DNA of 64,000 nt from Azorinus chamasolen (Eukaryota > Mollusca > Bivalvia > Cardiida > Solecurtidae). Each line of letters begins with the position of its first letter. The stretch's first letter is position 1. The notes beneath the pieces are model-generated. The model did no database searches, was not told the origin of the DNA, and was given only the letters and a program-made list of their open reading frames with translations. The stretch lies in NCBI GenBank assembly GCA_963576725.1, contig OY755247.1:18292526-18356525 (forward strand). Direction: 5' to 3'. A program made the translations under genes and the position numbers. This document shows positions 21,106-30,962 of this stretch, in pieces.

Positions 21106-21222
21106 TTCCCCCTGGGTCCATATTGCCACGGTGCGTACATTTAGATTTAGCTATACGCTACTGTCGACCCTTCTGAATTGTTCGCTCGTCTGTAGAGTTT
21201 GAAGGAAGATCTGACTCAATAC

Positions 21223-21444
21223 ATTACCCTCTAGTGACGCATTTTTGCGCCTCTATAAAATTCACATTGTGAAACCATTGTGATAAATAGAGCATTTGCT
21301 CCATAGGAGCAAATGCTCTATTTATCACAATGGTTTCAATACTACACAATTAAAAACTCTCCTTTTCTATAGTTATTGCTCCTTTTCGGTAGAGTAATTA
21401 AAAAAAAGATTGGGTCTAAAATTAGCCTAGGAAATCTGACTTAA
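21223..21444 (+). mobile_element. T1 MITE
   Basis: ATTACCCTCTAGTGACGC to CCTAGGAAATCTGACTTAA; hairpin apex ATTTGCTCCATAGGAGCAAA. Right terminal GGG lost. Confidence 0.75.
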
Positions 21445-21810
21445 CCTGAGCGAGGTACTAGACTCGAACCGAGGTCTGCGGTTCTACTCTAGTTTGGTGA
21501 TTGTTTATCAGCATATTAGCAAACAATCAGAACGACATACAATTTAACACTGAGATATTTAAGATATGTATCTGGGCAACCTGTGGTCATATTTGAAGAG
21601 TAAAATGACAAAAGTTCTTGAGAAAGATCTCATTTTAAAATACCCGAACTTGTTATTTCTGGTTCTGTCACTGAGGACGGAATCGAATCGAATCACATGT
21701 TCTAAAGAATAATTTGAAAAGGTACAAAAACATAGCTTTACGTTAAAATGATTCAAAATGTTTTTATTTCCGTACAAACACGCGTTTAATATAAAATTGT
21801 CAAACATAAC
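21445..21810. other. no recognisable feature
   Basis: ACTCGAACCGAG near 21474 resembles a reversed tRNA T-arm but no A box or cloverleaf follows. Confidence 0.3.
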
Positions 21811-21993
21811 CTGGGTCCGTGCTTATAAAGCTTTTACTTGAGTCTGAGTTTCGTTCTCAAGCTTTTGATTGGTCAGATTTGAGTTCTCAAGATTTTGATT
21901 GGTCAGATTTGAGCCTTTGGCTCAAATCTGACCAATCAAAAGCTTGAGAACGTACTCAGACTCAACTAAAAGTTTTATAAGCATGGACACTGG
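21811..21993 (+). mobile_element. D family palindrome
   Basis: CTGGGTCCGTGCTTATAAAG to TTTTATAAGCATGGACACTGG, flanked by inverted ATAACC / GGTTAT, so the palindrome may extend to 21805-21998. The left arm carries the same extra TTGGTCAGATTTGAG repeat as other copies. Apex GAGCCTTTGGCTC. Confidence 0.75.
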
Positions 21994-22086
21994 TTATGAT
22001 TTATCGCCATTATTTATCAACAAGTTTAGCAAATCAATATAACACGAGATTGGACAAACTTGACAACACTTCATAAATCTACAGGA

Positions 22087-22555
22087 TTAACCCTTATAGT
22101 GGCGGAAACGTGTCACTAACCCTTCGCTTGCTATTCACGTCAATATACCTACCTGTAAATAGTGAAGACCCAGATGAGACAGCTCCTGCAGGAGCTGTCT
22201 CATCAGGGTCTGCACTATAAAAATTTACAAATTGATTGTGCAACCAATGCACCCCACAGCAGTGATTGCACAGCGAAATACTTGTACACAGTGAAGATAT
22301 ATGTAATTATACAACAGGGCATGGGTAAAGAAGGAGAATTTGAAATGTATTTTAAAATTCAGCAAGAGAAGGGTAAATGTGCTTTGCAAACAGTGTAGAC
22401 CCAAATGAGAGGAGCCCTCTCATCAGGGTATTCACTGTTTGTCATGTTACACCATTTTTTTGAAGGAACAACCTAAATATTCACCATAAGCTTGATCTGT
22501 TTGAATTCTAGAAATAGTCTACCGGTATTTGAGAATTCGGCGTTATAAGGGTTTA
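22087..22555 (+). mobile_element. T7 element split by T3
   Basis: TTAACCCTTATAGTGGCGG, T3 insertion, then GCAAACAGTGTAGACCC, GAGAGGAGCCCTCTCATC, TTCACTGTTTGTCATGTTAC, ATTCACCATAAGCTTGATC and CGGCGTTATAAGGG. A second T7 copy is at 51690. Confidence 0.7.
22116..22377 (+). mobile_element. T3 MITE nested in T7
   Basis: CTAACCCTTCGCTTGCTATT to CAGCAAGAGAAGGGTAAA, core GACCCAGATGAGACAGCTCC / GGAGCTGTCTCATCAGGG. TTAA decayed on both sides. Confidence 0.8.
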
Positions 22556-22793
22556 TTTCATACTTGCTCTTGCGTCACAGAGTCAGGATTTTTGTTTGTG
22601 TGTTCGTATCCGGGTTTCACATCGCTTAACAGTTCTTCAGTCATATATTGACGTCCAACTAATAATAAGTGGATGCATACCCCATGGTGCTACAAATTGC
22701 GTCGGCAGAATCAACGACTGGAAGACTTCCACACAGGAAACAATACAATTGCCTAGGTTGTGATTCAAACCAACGCGGCGAACTGAACGTATA
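22556..22793. other. no recognisable feature
   Basis: Unassigned sequence upstream of the 77-bp hairpin. Confidence 0.3.
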
Positions 22794-22870
22794 TCGAGGG
22801 CTTGGTGCAAAACTATTCTAACTCCTTCACAAAGTGAAGGAGTTAGAATAGTTTTGCACCAAGCCCTCGA
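22794..22870 (+). repeat. perfect 77-bp hairpin (family L)
   Basis: Two 37-bp arms with no mismatch around AAA: TCGAGGGCTTGGTGCAAAAC .. ACTCCTTCAC-AAA-GTGAAGGAGT and its complement. A second copy lies at 46579 with base changes in both arms. It could be a snap-back element or the foldback of a small RNA hairpin. Confidence 0.9.
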
Positions 22871-22886
22871 AGATTATGACGTCAGT

Positions 22887-23050
22887 TTAACCCTCCCATG
22901 CTATACTCGTCATGACTGGTATTTTCAAACAGTTTGGATCCAGATGAGACGTCTCATCAGGGTCCAAGCTGTTTGGCACTCAGTGAATAGTTTCTCAAAG
23001 TCAGTGAAATGGCACTAAATCAGGGATTGAGCGAAAAGTATTTTTTCAGC
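22887..23050 (+). mobile_element. T4 TTAA element
   Basis: TTAACCCTCCCATGCTATAC, core TTTGGATCCAGATGAGACG / TCTCATCAGGGTCCAAGC with almost no loop, and right arm to ATTGAGCGAAAAGTATT. Confidence 0.7.
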
Positions 23051-23051
23051 A

Positions 23052-23165
23052 TTAACCCATTACCTCATAGGCTATTTTTAGATACAACCTCTTTGAATAA
23101 ATCTACCGAAAAGGAGCATTAACAAGAGAAAAGGAAAATGTTAGAATTTTGTAGATTGAAATTGT
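23052..23165 (-). mobile_element. T1 left half
   Basis: TTAACCCATTACCTCATAGGC, TCTACCGAAAAGGAGCATTA, breaking off at TTGTAGATTGAAATTGTG before the hairpin. Confidence 0.7.
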
Positions 23166-23230
23166 GAGTTCGGGATCAACACAGGGGTAAGTATCGAAAA
23201 GATTGTGTACATTCACACGGAAATACAAAC

Positions 23231-23330
23231 TGGCGGACGTGGTGGAGAGGTTAACGCGCTCGACTACAATACCAGGGGCCCCAGGTTCGATCCCCCGCCG
23301 GACCACATCCTTCGGATAAGACTTAAACCC
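23231..23330 (+). mobile_element. tRNA-derived SINE head with conserved domain start
   Basis: GGCGGACGTGGTGGAGAGGTT gives an A-box-like block (TGGTGGAGAGGTTAACGC) and GGTTCGATCCC a B box, then GCCGGACCA and CCTTCGGATAAGACTTAAA. The last block matches the copy at 46257 and the conserved domain I recall from mollusc SINEs (CGGATGAGACGTTAAACCG). 3' part missing. Confidence 0.65.
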
Positions 23331-23461
23331 TACAGGAGCTTTCAGAAATACTTTCAACCTGCACTAACCTGTAAATTTGATATGTTGGTCAGATAAGAAA
23401 TCGAATAACTCGAACTAATTTGTATGGTCCCATGGAGTTCGAGATATCAAAGGTCAACTGT
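23331..23461 (+). mobile_element. Pg-c right half
   Basis: CTACAGGAGCTTTCAGAAATA, GAATAACTCGAACTAATTTG, GAGATATCAAAGGTCAACTG then TA. The left half is absent, replaced by SINE and T1 fragments. Confidence 0.6.
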
Positions 23462-23622
23462 ATATTGAAATAAATGGTACATACCAACGTGTGTGACATT
23501 CATACTGTCAACCCGAGAAATTGAATGTCACACGAGGCTAAACGATGTACGCTATCATATTTCATATATATAAATGATAACCGCTGGCGTCATTACCCTT
23601 AGTGCTCAGCATAGCCTATATA

Positions 23623-23827
23623 CAGTAGAACCCCTCTAATGCAACCACTTAATGAATAAACATGGATGTCTTTATAAGCAGATAAATGATTAATGCAGGA
23701 CAAAAGTAATGCAGAAAGCTCCTCTAGGAGCTTTCTGCATTACTTTTGTCCTGCATTAAGCTACCACCTGCCTCTACCAACCAGAATTATGCCACTTTTA
23801 GGTGGTCGCATTAGAGTGTTTTTACTG
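23623..23827 (+). mobile_element. Pg-b pogo-like MITE
   Basis: CAGTAGAACCCCTCTAATGC to GTCGCATTAGAGTGTTTTTACTG, TA flanks. Hairpin apex GAAAGCTCCTCTAGGAGC; arms with GCAGGACAAAAGTAATGC. Confidence 0.85.
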
Positions 23828-23867
23828 TATTACAATTCGGGTGGTATCGTGTTTATCTGTACACACA

Positions 23868-23932
23868 GGTTGGATCCAGATGAGAAACAGAGTAACTCGT
23901 CTTCTCATCAAGATTCTAAACTCTTTTGGCAC
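23868..23932 (+). mobile_element. T4 core fragment
   Basis: CAGGTTGGATCCAGATGAGAA, loop AGAGTAACTCG, CTTCTCATCAAGATTCTAAAC. Confidence 0.5.
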
Positions 23933-24104
23933 TCTTGTCATGTCTTTGAAAAGAAATGGAATTGGGGTTTTTTGGAATTAGAAACCATTTTCGATAGCTG
24001 AATGAACAATAATGAACAAAGTCATTCACATTCAATGTAAAGAGCATGCAGGAATGTCCGAAAAGGTCACTTCAACAGAACGCTTTATCACAAGGAACAG
24101 CCGT

Positions 24105-24319
24105 TTGACCTCTTAGCAAATAGAGTGAACCAAATACAGACGGTCCCTCTCGTATGACCAGGGTCTGTCCTGTTTACTTATGAAATGATCCAGATCTGTG
24201 TTTAGTTACTGGTCATGACCAACATATCCTGTGTTTTGTGCATTTATAATGAAATTATCTTAATTGACGCTCACGATGTCATTATTTTTTACATATATAT
24301 TCATGGAGTAAATGGTTAA
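24105..24319 (+). mobile_element. T2a decayed copy
   Basis: AGCAAATAGAGTGAACCAAAT, GACCAGGGTCTGTCCTGTTT, CACGATGTCATTATTTTTTAC, right end TATTCATGGAGTAAATGGTTAA. Confidence 0.65.
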
Positions 24320-24547
24320 CATAAATGGGTGTAAAATGTTAAATCATTTTATTCTATTATAAATAAATGTTGGGGTGTTTTGCATCTATCATGCTCGCGA
24401 TATATATTTTGCAAAGCATATATTGCCATTTACAATGAAAAACATTACCCTCGCAACGCTTAGGAATGAGGCGCCGAATTAATGCTTATTACAGTAAATA
24501 CGTCTTCAGTCACTATTCATTTATTGGACATATATAGGATACTTAAA

Positions 24548-24697
24548 ACAGTTGGTTGCTTAATGCAGGTAAAATGTAATGCAGAAAGCTCCTATAGGAG
24601 CTTTCTGCATTACTTTTGTCATGTATTAAGCTACCACCTGTCTTACAGGCCGATTATAAGTCCTCTTTTTGATAGCCGCTTAAGACAGATTCAACTA
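24548..24697 (+). mobile_element. Pg-f MITE, left end lost
   Basis: ACAGTTGGTTGCTTAATGCAG, apex GAAAGCTCCTATAGGAGC, right end GCCGCTTAAGACAGATTCAAC. Confidence 0.65.
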
Positions 24698-24768
24698 TGT
24701 GCTGTAAAACTGTGTATCTACTGAAACTCTGCTCTGAAGAATGTGTGCTAACTTCCTATTCGTTCAAA

Positions 24769-25452
24769 CACATGGGGCAAATGGCACCCGGCACAGGGGA
24801 CACATGGCGCCCGGCACACGGGGCACAAGGCGCCCGGCACATGGTACACATGAACCCCGGTACATGGAATACATGACGCCCGGCACATGGGACACATGGC
24901 GCCCAGCAATTGGCTATATGGCACCGGGCACATGGGACACATGGTCTCCGGCACATGTCATCCGGTACATGGCGCCCGGCACATGATATACATGGCGCCC
25001 GGCACATGGTACACATGACCCCCGGTACATGGAATACATGACGCCCGGCACATGGGACACATGGCGCCCGGCAATTGGCTATATGGCACCGGACACATGG
25101 GACACATGGTCTCCGGCATATGTCATCCGGTACATGGCGCCCGGCACATGATACACATGGAGCCCGGCACATGGGACACATGGCGCCCGGCAAATAGGAC
25201 ACATGGCACCCGGCACATGAGACACAAGGAGCCCGGTACATTGAACACATGGCGCCCGGTACATGGGACACATGGCGCCCAGTGCATTGAACACATGGCG
25301 CCCGGTACATGGGACACATGGCACCCGGTACATTGAGCACATGGCGCCCGGTACATGGGACACATGGCGCCCGGTGCATTGAACACATGGCGCCCGGTAC
25401 ATGGGACACATGGCGCCCGGCACATGATGAACATGGCGCCCAATGCATGGGG
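24769..25452 (+). repeat. 23-bp minisatellite
   Basis: Unit about ACACATGGCGCCCGGTACAT plus GGG (23 bp), near 29 copies. A higher-order period of about 165 bp is visible (24841 and 25006 begin the same variant order, including GCAATTGGCTATATGG). Because 23 is not a multiple of three and the unit lacks stops, several frames stay open, giving Cys/His-rich pseudo-proteins (236 codons, minus strand). I treat these as artefacts. Confidence 0.9.
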
Positions 25453-25459
25453 CTTGCTA

Positions 25460-25700
25460 GCTTCAACCAATGTGACCTTTACAATCAATTTGGACACAGG
25501 TTCCATGCTTATAAAACTTTTTAGTTGAGTCTGAGTTCGTTCTCAAGCTTTTGATTGGCCAGATTAACCAAAAGTTTGAGAACGAACTCAGACTCAACTA
25601 AAAAGCTTTATAAGCCTGGACCCAGATGAGCCGCCGAGTAACTCGGTATCTCACCAGAATCCAAAGTGTTTGATGCTCCAGTAACGTCTTGAGATATCCA
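25460..25700 (+). mobile_element. T4 element interrupted by D
   Basis: Left CAATCAATTTGGA and right CAGATGAGCCGCCGAGTAAC, TCACCAGAATCCAAAGTG. D lies exactly inside the TTTGGA/TCCAGATGAG core. Confidence 0.55.
25498..25623 (+). mobile_element. D family palindrome, shortened
   Basis: AGGTTCCATGCTTATAAAAC to CTTTATAAGCCTGGACC. The apex lost GAGCCAAAGGCTC; the arms meet at GGCCAGATTAACC. Confidence 0.7.
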
Positions 25701-25833
25701 CGTTGAAGCATAAACCATTCGATAATGTTTGCAGACGAAACCTTCTTGTTGTCAACAGATTCAAACAGCATAGATTTTGAAAGGTCGCGTAGTTACTCGG
25801 CGTTTCATCTGACTTTTTAGCTAGTCTTTCATT

Positions 25834-26015
25834 TTAACCCTTTCGCTGGCAACGGATAATTGGTTTGGATCCAGACGAGACGCCGGGTAACTCGGTATCT
25901 CATCAGGATTCAAACTGTTCCATGCTGAGCTTATGTTTCTTGAAATATAAAATAGAAGAAAATGTAAAACAAAGTGAAAGCTGTAGCAGACGACCTATTT
26001 TCAGACGACACCAAC
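25834..26015 (+). mobile_element. T4 TTAA element
   Basis: TTAACCCTTTCGCTGGCAACG, core GGATCCAGACGAGACGCCGG / CTCATCAGGATTCAAACTG, right arm GTAGCAGACGACC.. CAGACGACACC. The right TTAA is lost. Confidence 0.75.
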
Positions 26016-26469
26016 CAACTGATGCCCAGTGCCCCTGAAAAAGACATAGGCAAACAGTGTAAACCCAAATCAGAGAGTCCATGATCAGCATCTGCACTGA
26101 TTGTGTAGTTTACCTATATCAAAACGTGCAGTCTTGCTGGGCTGTTATGACTATGCGGCAGAGTGCTTGACTAAGAATCTCGAGAACTCCAGATATACTA
26201 CAAATATTTCGTAACACCCATTCATCGAAAAATTGTAGGAACCATTACAAAGGACATGATTACCGTGTCGCCTTTTTTTAATGCGCTTAAATCATGCATT
26301 CAGTCACAAGTTCCTATTTACATGCGTGGGTAGATTTTGAAATGGTTTGACATTTAAAACCCACATTCATTTAGAGATAACAGATCAAAGTTCAGACACG
26401 TAGGTAGTATTACTGAGTTTCCTGTTTGCCCCGTCCACTAGAGTGTTCTCAACATTATCATGGGCCTTA
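26016..26469. other. mostly unassigned; one core fragment at 26049-26105
   Basis: AGGCAAACAGTGTAAACCC .. TGATCAGCATCTGCACTG is a small T2/T7-like core fragment. The rest shows nothing. Confidence 0.4.
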
Positions 26470-26750
26470 TTGCATTGCAAACAAAACAGTGTAGACACAG
26501 AACACAGAGCTCCAGATAAGATGCGTAAATCAAAATATTTTCAAGTATACTTCTTTATTTCTCCACGAAACCCTATGTTGTGACCACTCTTTAGAATCGT
26601 CTATTCGAGAGTGGTCACAACACAGGGTTTTGTGGAGAAATGACGATGTTAGTATTTGAGTACGCACCATTATCTGTAGCTCTGAAATTTCTGAACAGTT
26701 GCCGCATCTCGGAATCGGTGTCTGATCAGGGTCTCCATTGTTTAACACTC
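26470..26750 (+). mobile_element. hairpin-core element interrupted by H
   Basis: GCAAACAAAACAGTGTAGACA before and TTGCCGCATCTCGGAATCG, GTCTGATCAGGGTCTCC, TTGTTTAACAC after the H insertion. Confidence 0.5.
26505..26694 (+). mobile_element. H family (hAT-like) MITE
   Basis: CAGAGCTCCAGATAAGATGCG to GCACCATTATCTGTAGCTCTG. Hairpin CTCCACGAAACCCTATG .. TTTAGAATCGTCTATTCGAG. Flanks ACAGAACA / TCTGAACA match at 6 of 8 bases, weak support for an 8-bp duplication. Confidence 0.75.
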
Positions 26751-26756
26751 ATCATA

Positions 26757-27201
26757 CAGCAGAACCTGTCTTAAGCGACCATTCACTTATTGCACATAGT
26801 AGTCTTATGAAGCAGGTGGTTGCTTAATGCAGGGCGAAAGTAATGCAGAAAGCTACAAGGGGAGCTTTGGAAATTACTTTCGACCTGTATTAAGCTACCG
26901 CCTGTCTCAAAGATACAATAGGAACTTTCTATACTGTTTTCGACCTGTATTAAGCTACCGCCTGTCTCAAAGATACAATAGGAGCTTTCTATACTGTTTT
27001 CGACCTGTATTAAGCTACCGCCTGTCTCAAAGATACAATAGGAGCTTTCTATACTGTTTTTGACCTGCATTACGCTACCGCCTGCCTCAAAGATACAAAA
27101 GGAGCGTTCTATGCTATTTTCAACCTGCGTTAAGCTACCGCCTGTCTTAAAGACCCAGATTTAGACTTCCGTTAATATGTCGTTTAAGACAGATTCTACT
27201 G
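26757..27201 (+). mobile_element. Pg-f pogo-like MITE with tandem expansion
   Basis: CAGCAGAACCTGTCTTAAGCG to CGTTTAAGACAGATTCTACTG. Core CAGGTGGTTGCTTAATGCAGG, apex GAAAGCTACAAGGGGAGC, then the right arm is repeated in tandem (separate entry). Normal Pg-f length is about 200 bp, here 445 bp. Confidence 0.8.
26880..27140 (+). repeat. 60-bp tandem repeat of a MITE arm
   Basis: Period exactly 60 bp: 26941-27000 and 27001-27060 are identical, 26881-26940 nearly so, 27061-27120 divergent. Unit includes CGACCTGTATTAAGCTACCG and AATAGGAGCTTTCTATACTG, i.e. the right arm plus flank of the Pg-f hairpin. Confidence 0.95.
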
Positions 27202-27208
27202 CATAGTC

Positions 27209-27352
27209 TAGTAATTTAAAGCAAGGTGAAAGTAGAACAGAACGCTCCGACAGGAGCGTTCTGTTTTACTTTCACCTTGCTTTCAGCAGCCACTGGCATT
27301 AAATACCAACTAATTAACACAATTTCGTGGCCGTTATAGAGAGGTTTTACTG
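27209..27352 (+). mobile_element. Pg-a MITE lacking left end
   Basis: TAATTTAAAGCAAGGTGAAAG, apex GAACGCTCCGACAGGAGCG, right end CGTTATAGAGAGGTTTTACTG then TA. Confidence 0.75.
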
Positions 27353-27419
27353 TAAATAAAATAGCCTATAAGTCAAAAGTTAAATCTGGGTTGAAGAGGC
27401 AGCTGTTGGTTAACTCGTT

Positions 27420-27598
27420 ATAGGAGCCGTCTGACCAGGATCGGCTCTGTTTGCTAGTGTAATTTGAAAGATGTTTATTTTGTTTCTAAAATAGCTACAC
27501 TATTTCATCTTCCACATTTCTATATAGCCATTTTGTCCAAGAATATTCAGTAGGTATTGAAATTTGGAATAAACATAGAATAGGAAAAAAAGTGTTAA
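27420..27598 (+). mobile_element. T2b right part
   Basis: ATAGGAGCCGTCTGACCAGG, CTCTGTTTGCTAGTGTAATT, TATTCAGTAGGTATTGAAAT, degraded end AAAAAAAGTGTTAA. Confidence 0.65.
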
Positions 27599-27599
27599 T

Positions 27600-27685
27600 G
27601 TGTTACAAAAGTTATACAGAAAGCTCATGCAGGAGATTTCTGTATTACTTTTGCCCTGTATTAAGCTGACACATGCTTTTAATGA
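27600..27685 (+). mobile_element. Pg hairpin core without ends
   Basis: TTACAAAAGTTATACAGAAAG, CTCATGCAGGAG, CTGTATTACTTTTGCCCTG, TATTAAGCTGACACATGC. Confidence 0.55.
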
Positions 27686-27869
27686 CGCCCATATTTATTA
27701 ACCCGTTTGCTCCCGCGATCCCATATATGGGACGTAGGCAAACAGCGTAGACTGTGATCAGACGCCGCATAATGCGGCGTCTGATCAGAGTCTACACTGT
27801 TTGCTGATAGGAATATCAATATAAAACAAAACGAAATTGAAAATTTAGGTCATGCACCTCTTAGATAAA

Positions 27870-30155
27870 ACAAGATGTGTTTGTGAAACACTATACCCCC
27901 TCGATATGATATTTGACCCTGAAGGATGACCTTGATCACAGGTCATCCCTCAAACTGTGCAGCTTCATGGGGTACACATGCATACCAAATATCAAGTCTG
28001 TATCTCTAATGGTTTAAAAGTTATGGCCAATGTTAAAAGTTGGTGACCTTTGACCATGAAGGATGACCTTGACCTTGACATGTCACCCCTCAAACTGCGC
28101 GGCTTCATGAGATACACATGCATACCAGTATCAAGACTGCATATCTACTGGTTCAAACGTTATGGCCAATGTTAATGACATTTGACCTTCAAAGATGACA
28201 TTGACCTTGACATGTCACCCCTCAAACTGTGCAGCCAAATGAGAAACACATATATACCAACGATCAAGTCTGTATCTCTACTGGTTCAAAAGTTATGACC
28301 AATGTTAAAGTCGGTGACCTTTGACCCTGAAAGATAACCTTGACCTTGGCATGTCACCCCCAAACTGTGCAACTTCATGAGATACACATGCATACAAAAT
28401 GTCAAGTCTGTATCTACAGGTTCATAAGTTATGGCCAATGTTAAAGTCAGTGACCTTTGACCCTAACAGATGACCTTTACCGTGACATGTTGCCCCTCCT
28501 CAAAATGTGCAGCTTCATGAGATACACATGTACACCAAATATCAAGACTCTATCTCTATTGGTTCAAATGTTATGGCCAATTTGAAGTTGGTCACCTTTG
28601 ACCATGAAGGATGACCTTGACCTTGACATGTCACCCCTCAAACTGTGCGGCTTAATGAGATACACATGCATACCAGTATCAAGGCTGTATATCTACTGGT
28701 TCAAACGTTATGGCCAATGTTAATGACCTTTGACCTTCAAAGATGACCTTTACCTTGACATGTCACCCCTCAAACTGTGCAGCCAAATGAGAAACACATA
28801 TATACCAACTATCAAGTCTGTATCTCTACTGGTTCAAAAGTTATGGCCAATGTTAAAGTCGGTGACCTTTGACCCTGAAAGATGACCTTGACCTTAACAT
28901 GTCACCCCCAAACTGTGCAGCTTCATGAGATACACATGTATACCAAATGTCAAGTCTGTATCTACAGGTTCAAAAGTTATGGCCAATGTTAAAGTCGGTG
29001 ACCTTTGACCCTAAAAGATGACCTTTACCTTGACATGTTGCTCCTCAAAATGTGCAGCTTCATGAGATACACATGCATACCAAATATCAAGACTCTATCT
29101 CTATTGGTTCAAAAGTTATGGCCAATTTGAAGTTAGTGACCTTTGACCCTGAAGGATGACCTTGACATGTCACGCCTCAAACTGTGCAGCTTCATGAGAT
29201 ACACAAGCATGCCAAATATCAAGTCTCTTTCGGTACTGGTTCAAAAGTTATGGCCAATGTTAAAGTCGGTGATTTGGCCCATATGTTTGACCTCTGACCT
29301 TTAAGGGTGACCTTGACCTTTACATGTCACACCTCAAAATGTGCGGCTTTATGAGATACATATGCATGCCAAATATCAAGTCACTAGCTGTACTGGCTAA
29401 AACGTTATAACCAATGTTAAAGTTGCAGACAAAGAAACAGACAATTTGACCTTTGACCCTGAAGGATGACCTTGACCTTGACATGTCACCCTTCAAAATG
29501 TACAGCTTCATGAGATACACAAGCATGCCAAATATCAAGTCTCTATCTCTACTGGTCCAAAAGTTATGGCCAATGTTAGAGTCGGTGATTTGACCCATAT
29601 ATCTGACCTCTGACCTTGAAGGATGACATTGACCTTGACATGTCATCCTTCATAATGTGCAGCTTTATGAGATACATATGCATGCCAAATATCAAGTCTC
29701 TATCTGTACTGGCTCAAAAGTTATGACCAATGTTAAGGTTGCGTTAAAGTTACAGCCAAAAAAACAGACAATTTGACCTTTGACCCTGAAGGATGACCTT
29801 GACCTTAACATGCCACCCTTCAAAATGTGCAGCTTTATGAGATACACAAGCATGCCAAATATCAAGTCTCTATCTCTACTGGTCCAAAAGTTATGGCCAA
29901 TGTTAAAGTTGGTGATTTGACCCATATATTTGACATCTGACCTTGAAGGATGACATTGACCTTGACATGTTACCCCTCAAAATGTGCGGCTTTATGAGAT
30001 ACATATGCATGCCAAATATCAAGTCGCTATCTGTACTGGCTCAAAAGTTATGACCAATGTTAAAGTTGCTGACAAACAAACAGACAAACAGACAAACAGA
30101 CAAACAAACAGACAGGGCAAAAACAATATGCCCCCAGATCAAATCTTGGGGCATA
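27870..30155 (+). mobile_element. HEL2: large tandem-array element (Helentron/pearl-like)
   Basis: Starts ACAAGATGTGTTTGTG with CACTATACCCCCTCG just inside, then about 15 units of 130-160 bp. Each unit has TGACCTTTGACC, GATGACCTTGACCTTGACAT, GTCACCCCTCAAA, TTCATGAGATACACATGC and AAAAGTTATGGCCAATG. A GACAAACA microsatellite (30069-30115) and terminal hairpin TATGCCCCCAGATC / AATCTTGGGGCATA end it. Higher-order period near 549 bp between 28050 and 28600. Interrupting T5 fixes its borders inside an A run with no clear target duplication. No ORF of note. Confidence 0.8.
30069..30115 (+). repeat. (GACAAACA)n microsatellite in HEL2
   Basis: Alternating GACA and AACA tetramers before the 3' hairpin of HEL2. 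Confidence 0.9.
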
Positions 30156-30742
30156 AAAATGGAGTAATCCAATATATAAGCATGGAAGAATCCACTGGGA
30201 ACAAATTGGTTAACCGAGGGTCGCTTTAGACGGACTCTACTGTATATATTAATATACTTAACCCCTTTACTCCATAAATACGCATTTCTACTCCTTTGCA
30301 AACAGAGTAGACCTAGATCAGACGGCTCCTATAGGAGCCGTCTGATCAGGATCTACTCTGTTTACTAATGGAGTTATATAGATATTGTCTTACAGTTTCT
30401 ACCGTACAGAAAATATTCCAAAAAAGGGAATTAATATAAAGACTGTTCTCTTATATTTTATGGCTGAATACATGTAACAAAAATAGGACGTGTATTGTGA
30501 CATCATAATCTTTGAAAAAGGCCCTTAGTGGTCGAACTATTAGATCAGAGCTATTCAAGTATAAATGTTTCTACCACAGCTAAACAATGTCTTGTTAATC
30601 CGCTATTGTAACATTTAAGCCTGTTTTAAGGTAATTAATATTCGTATTTATCACATAAGCTGCCTTGTGGGAGTACCGTAACAGAGTGCCGTAAATCGCA
30701 AAAAAAACCCGCACTAGTGCATTTTTTATGCAGATTAGCAAT

Positions 30743-30790
30743 CGTTAGCCAATCGTAGCGCTAATTTAAGCGTTAGCCAATCGTAGCGCT
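30743..30790 (+). repeat. 20-bp direct repeat
   Basis: CGTTAGCCAATCGTAGCGCT occurs at 30743-30762 and 30771-30790, identical, 8 bp apart. Confidence 0.9.
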
Positions 30791-30916
30791 CCATGTGCGT
30801 CGTCCCTTATATTACTACGCTGTTTGTAAGTAATTGCCGCAACAGCCGTCAGCTATAGCCTGTTTCATTTTCTATTGCATTTTTAAGACTTATGTGATAA
30901 AAAGAATCTTACATTC

Positions 30917-30962
30917 GTGTTCGTTACAAATTGTTTTCATGAAACAATTTGTAATGAACACT
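30917..30962 (+). repeat. 46-bp palindrome
   Basis: GTGTTCGTTACAAATTGTTT TCATG AAACAATTTGTAATGAACAC: near-perfect arms with one mismatch. Unique in the window. Confidence 0.85.

Larger units (their letters stand above)
27698..30213 (-). mobile_element. T5 TTAA MITE split by HEL2
   Basis: TTAACCCGTTTGCTCCCGCG, GGGACGTAGGCAAACAGCG and core GACGCCGCATAATGCGGCGTC left of HEL2; AAAATGGAGTAATCCAATAT, AAGCATGGAAGAATCCACTG and ATTGGTTAA right of it. The two pieces join into a normal T5 of about 230 bp. Confidence 0.8.

Noticed and set aside
23231..23305. functional tRNA gene
   Set aside because: A and B boxes are present but the acceptor stem does not pair, and a SINE-type body follows.
24756..25466. 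236-codon minus-strand ORF rich in Cys and Pro
   Set aside because: It is the translation of a stop-free 23-bp minisatellite; other frames are open as well.
26783..27070. ORFs on both strands with 20-residue repeats
   Set aside because: Caused by the 60-bp tandem repeat in Pg-f.
27870..30155. CRISPR-like or regulatory array
   Set aside because: Units are 130-160 bp, vary along their length and have no unique spacers; the element has transposon-like ends.
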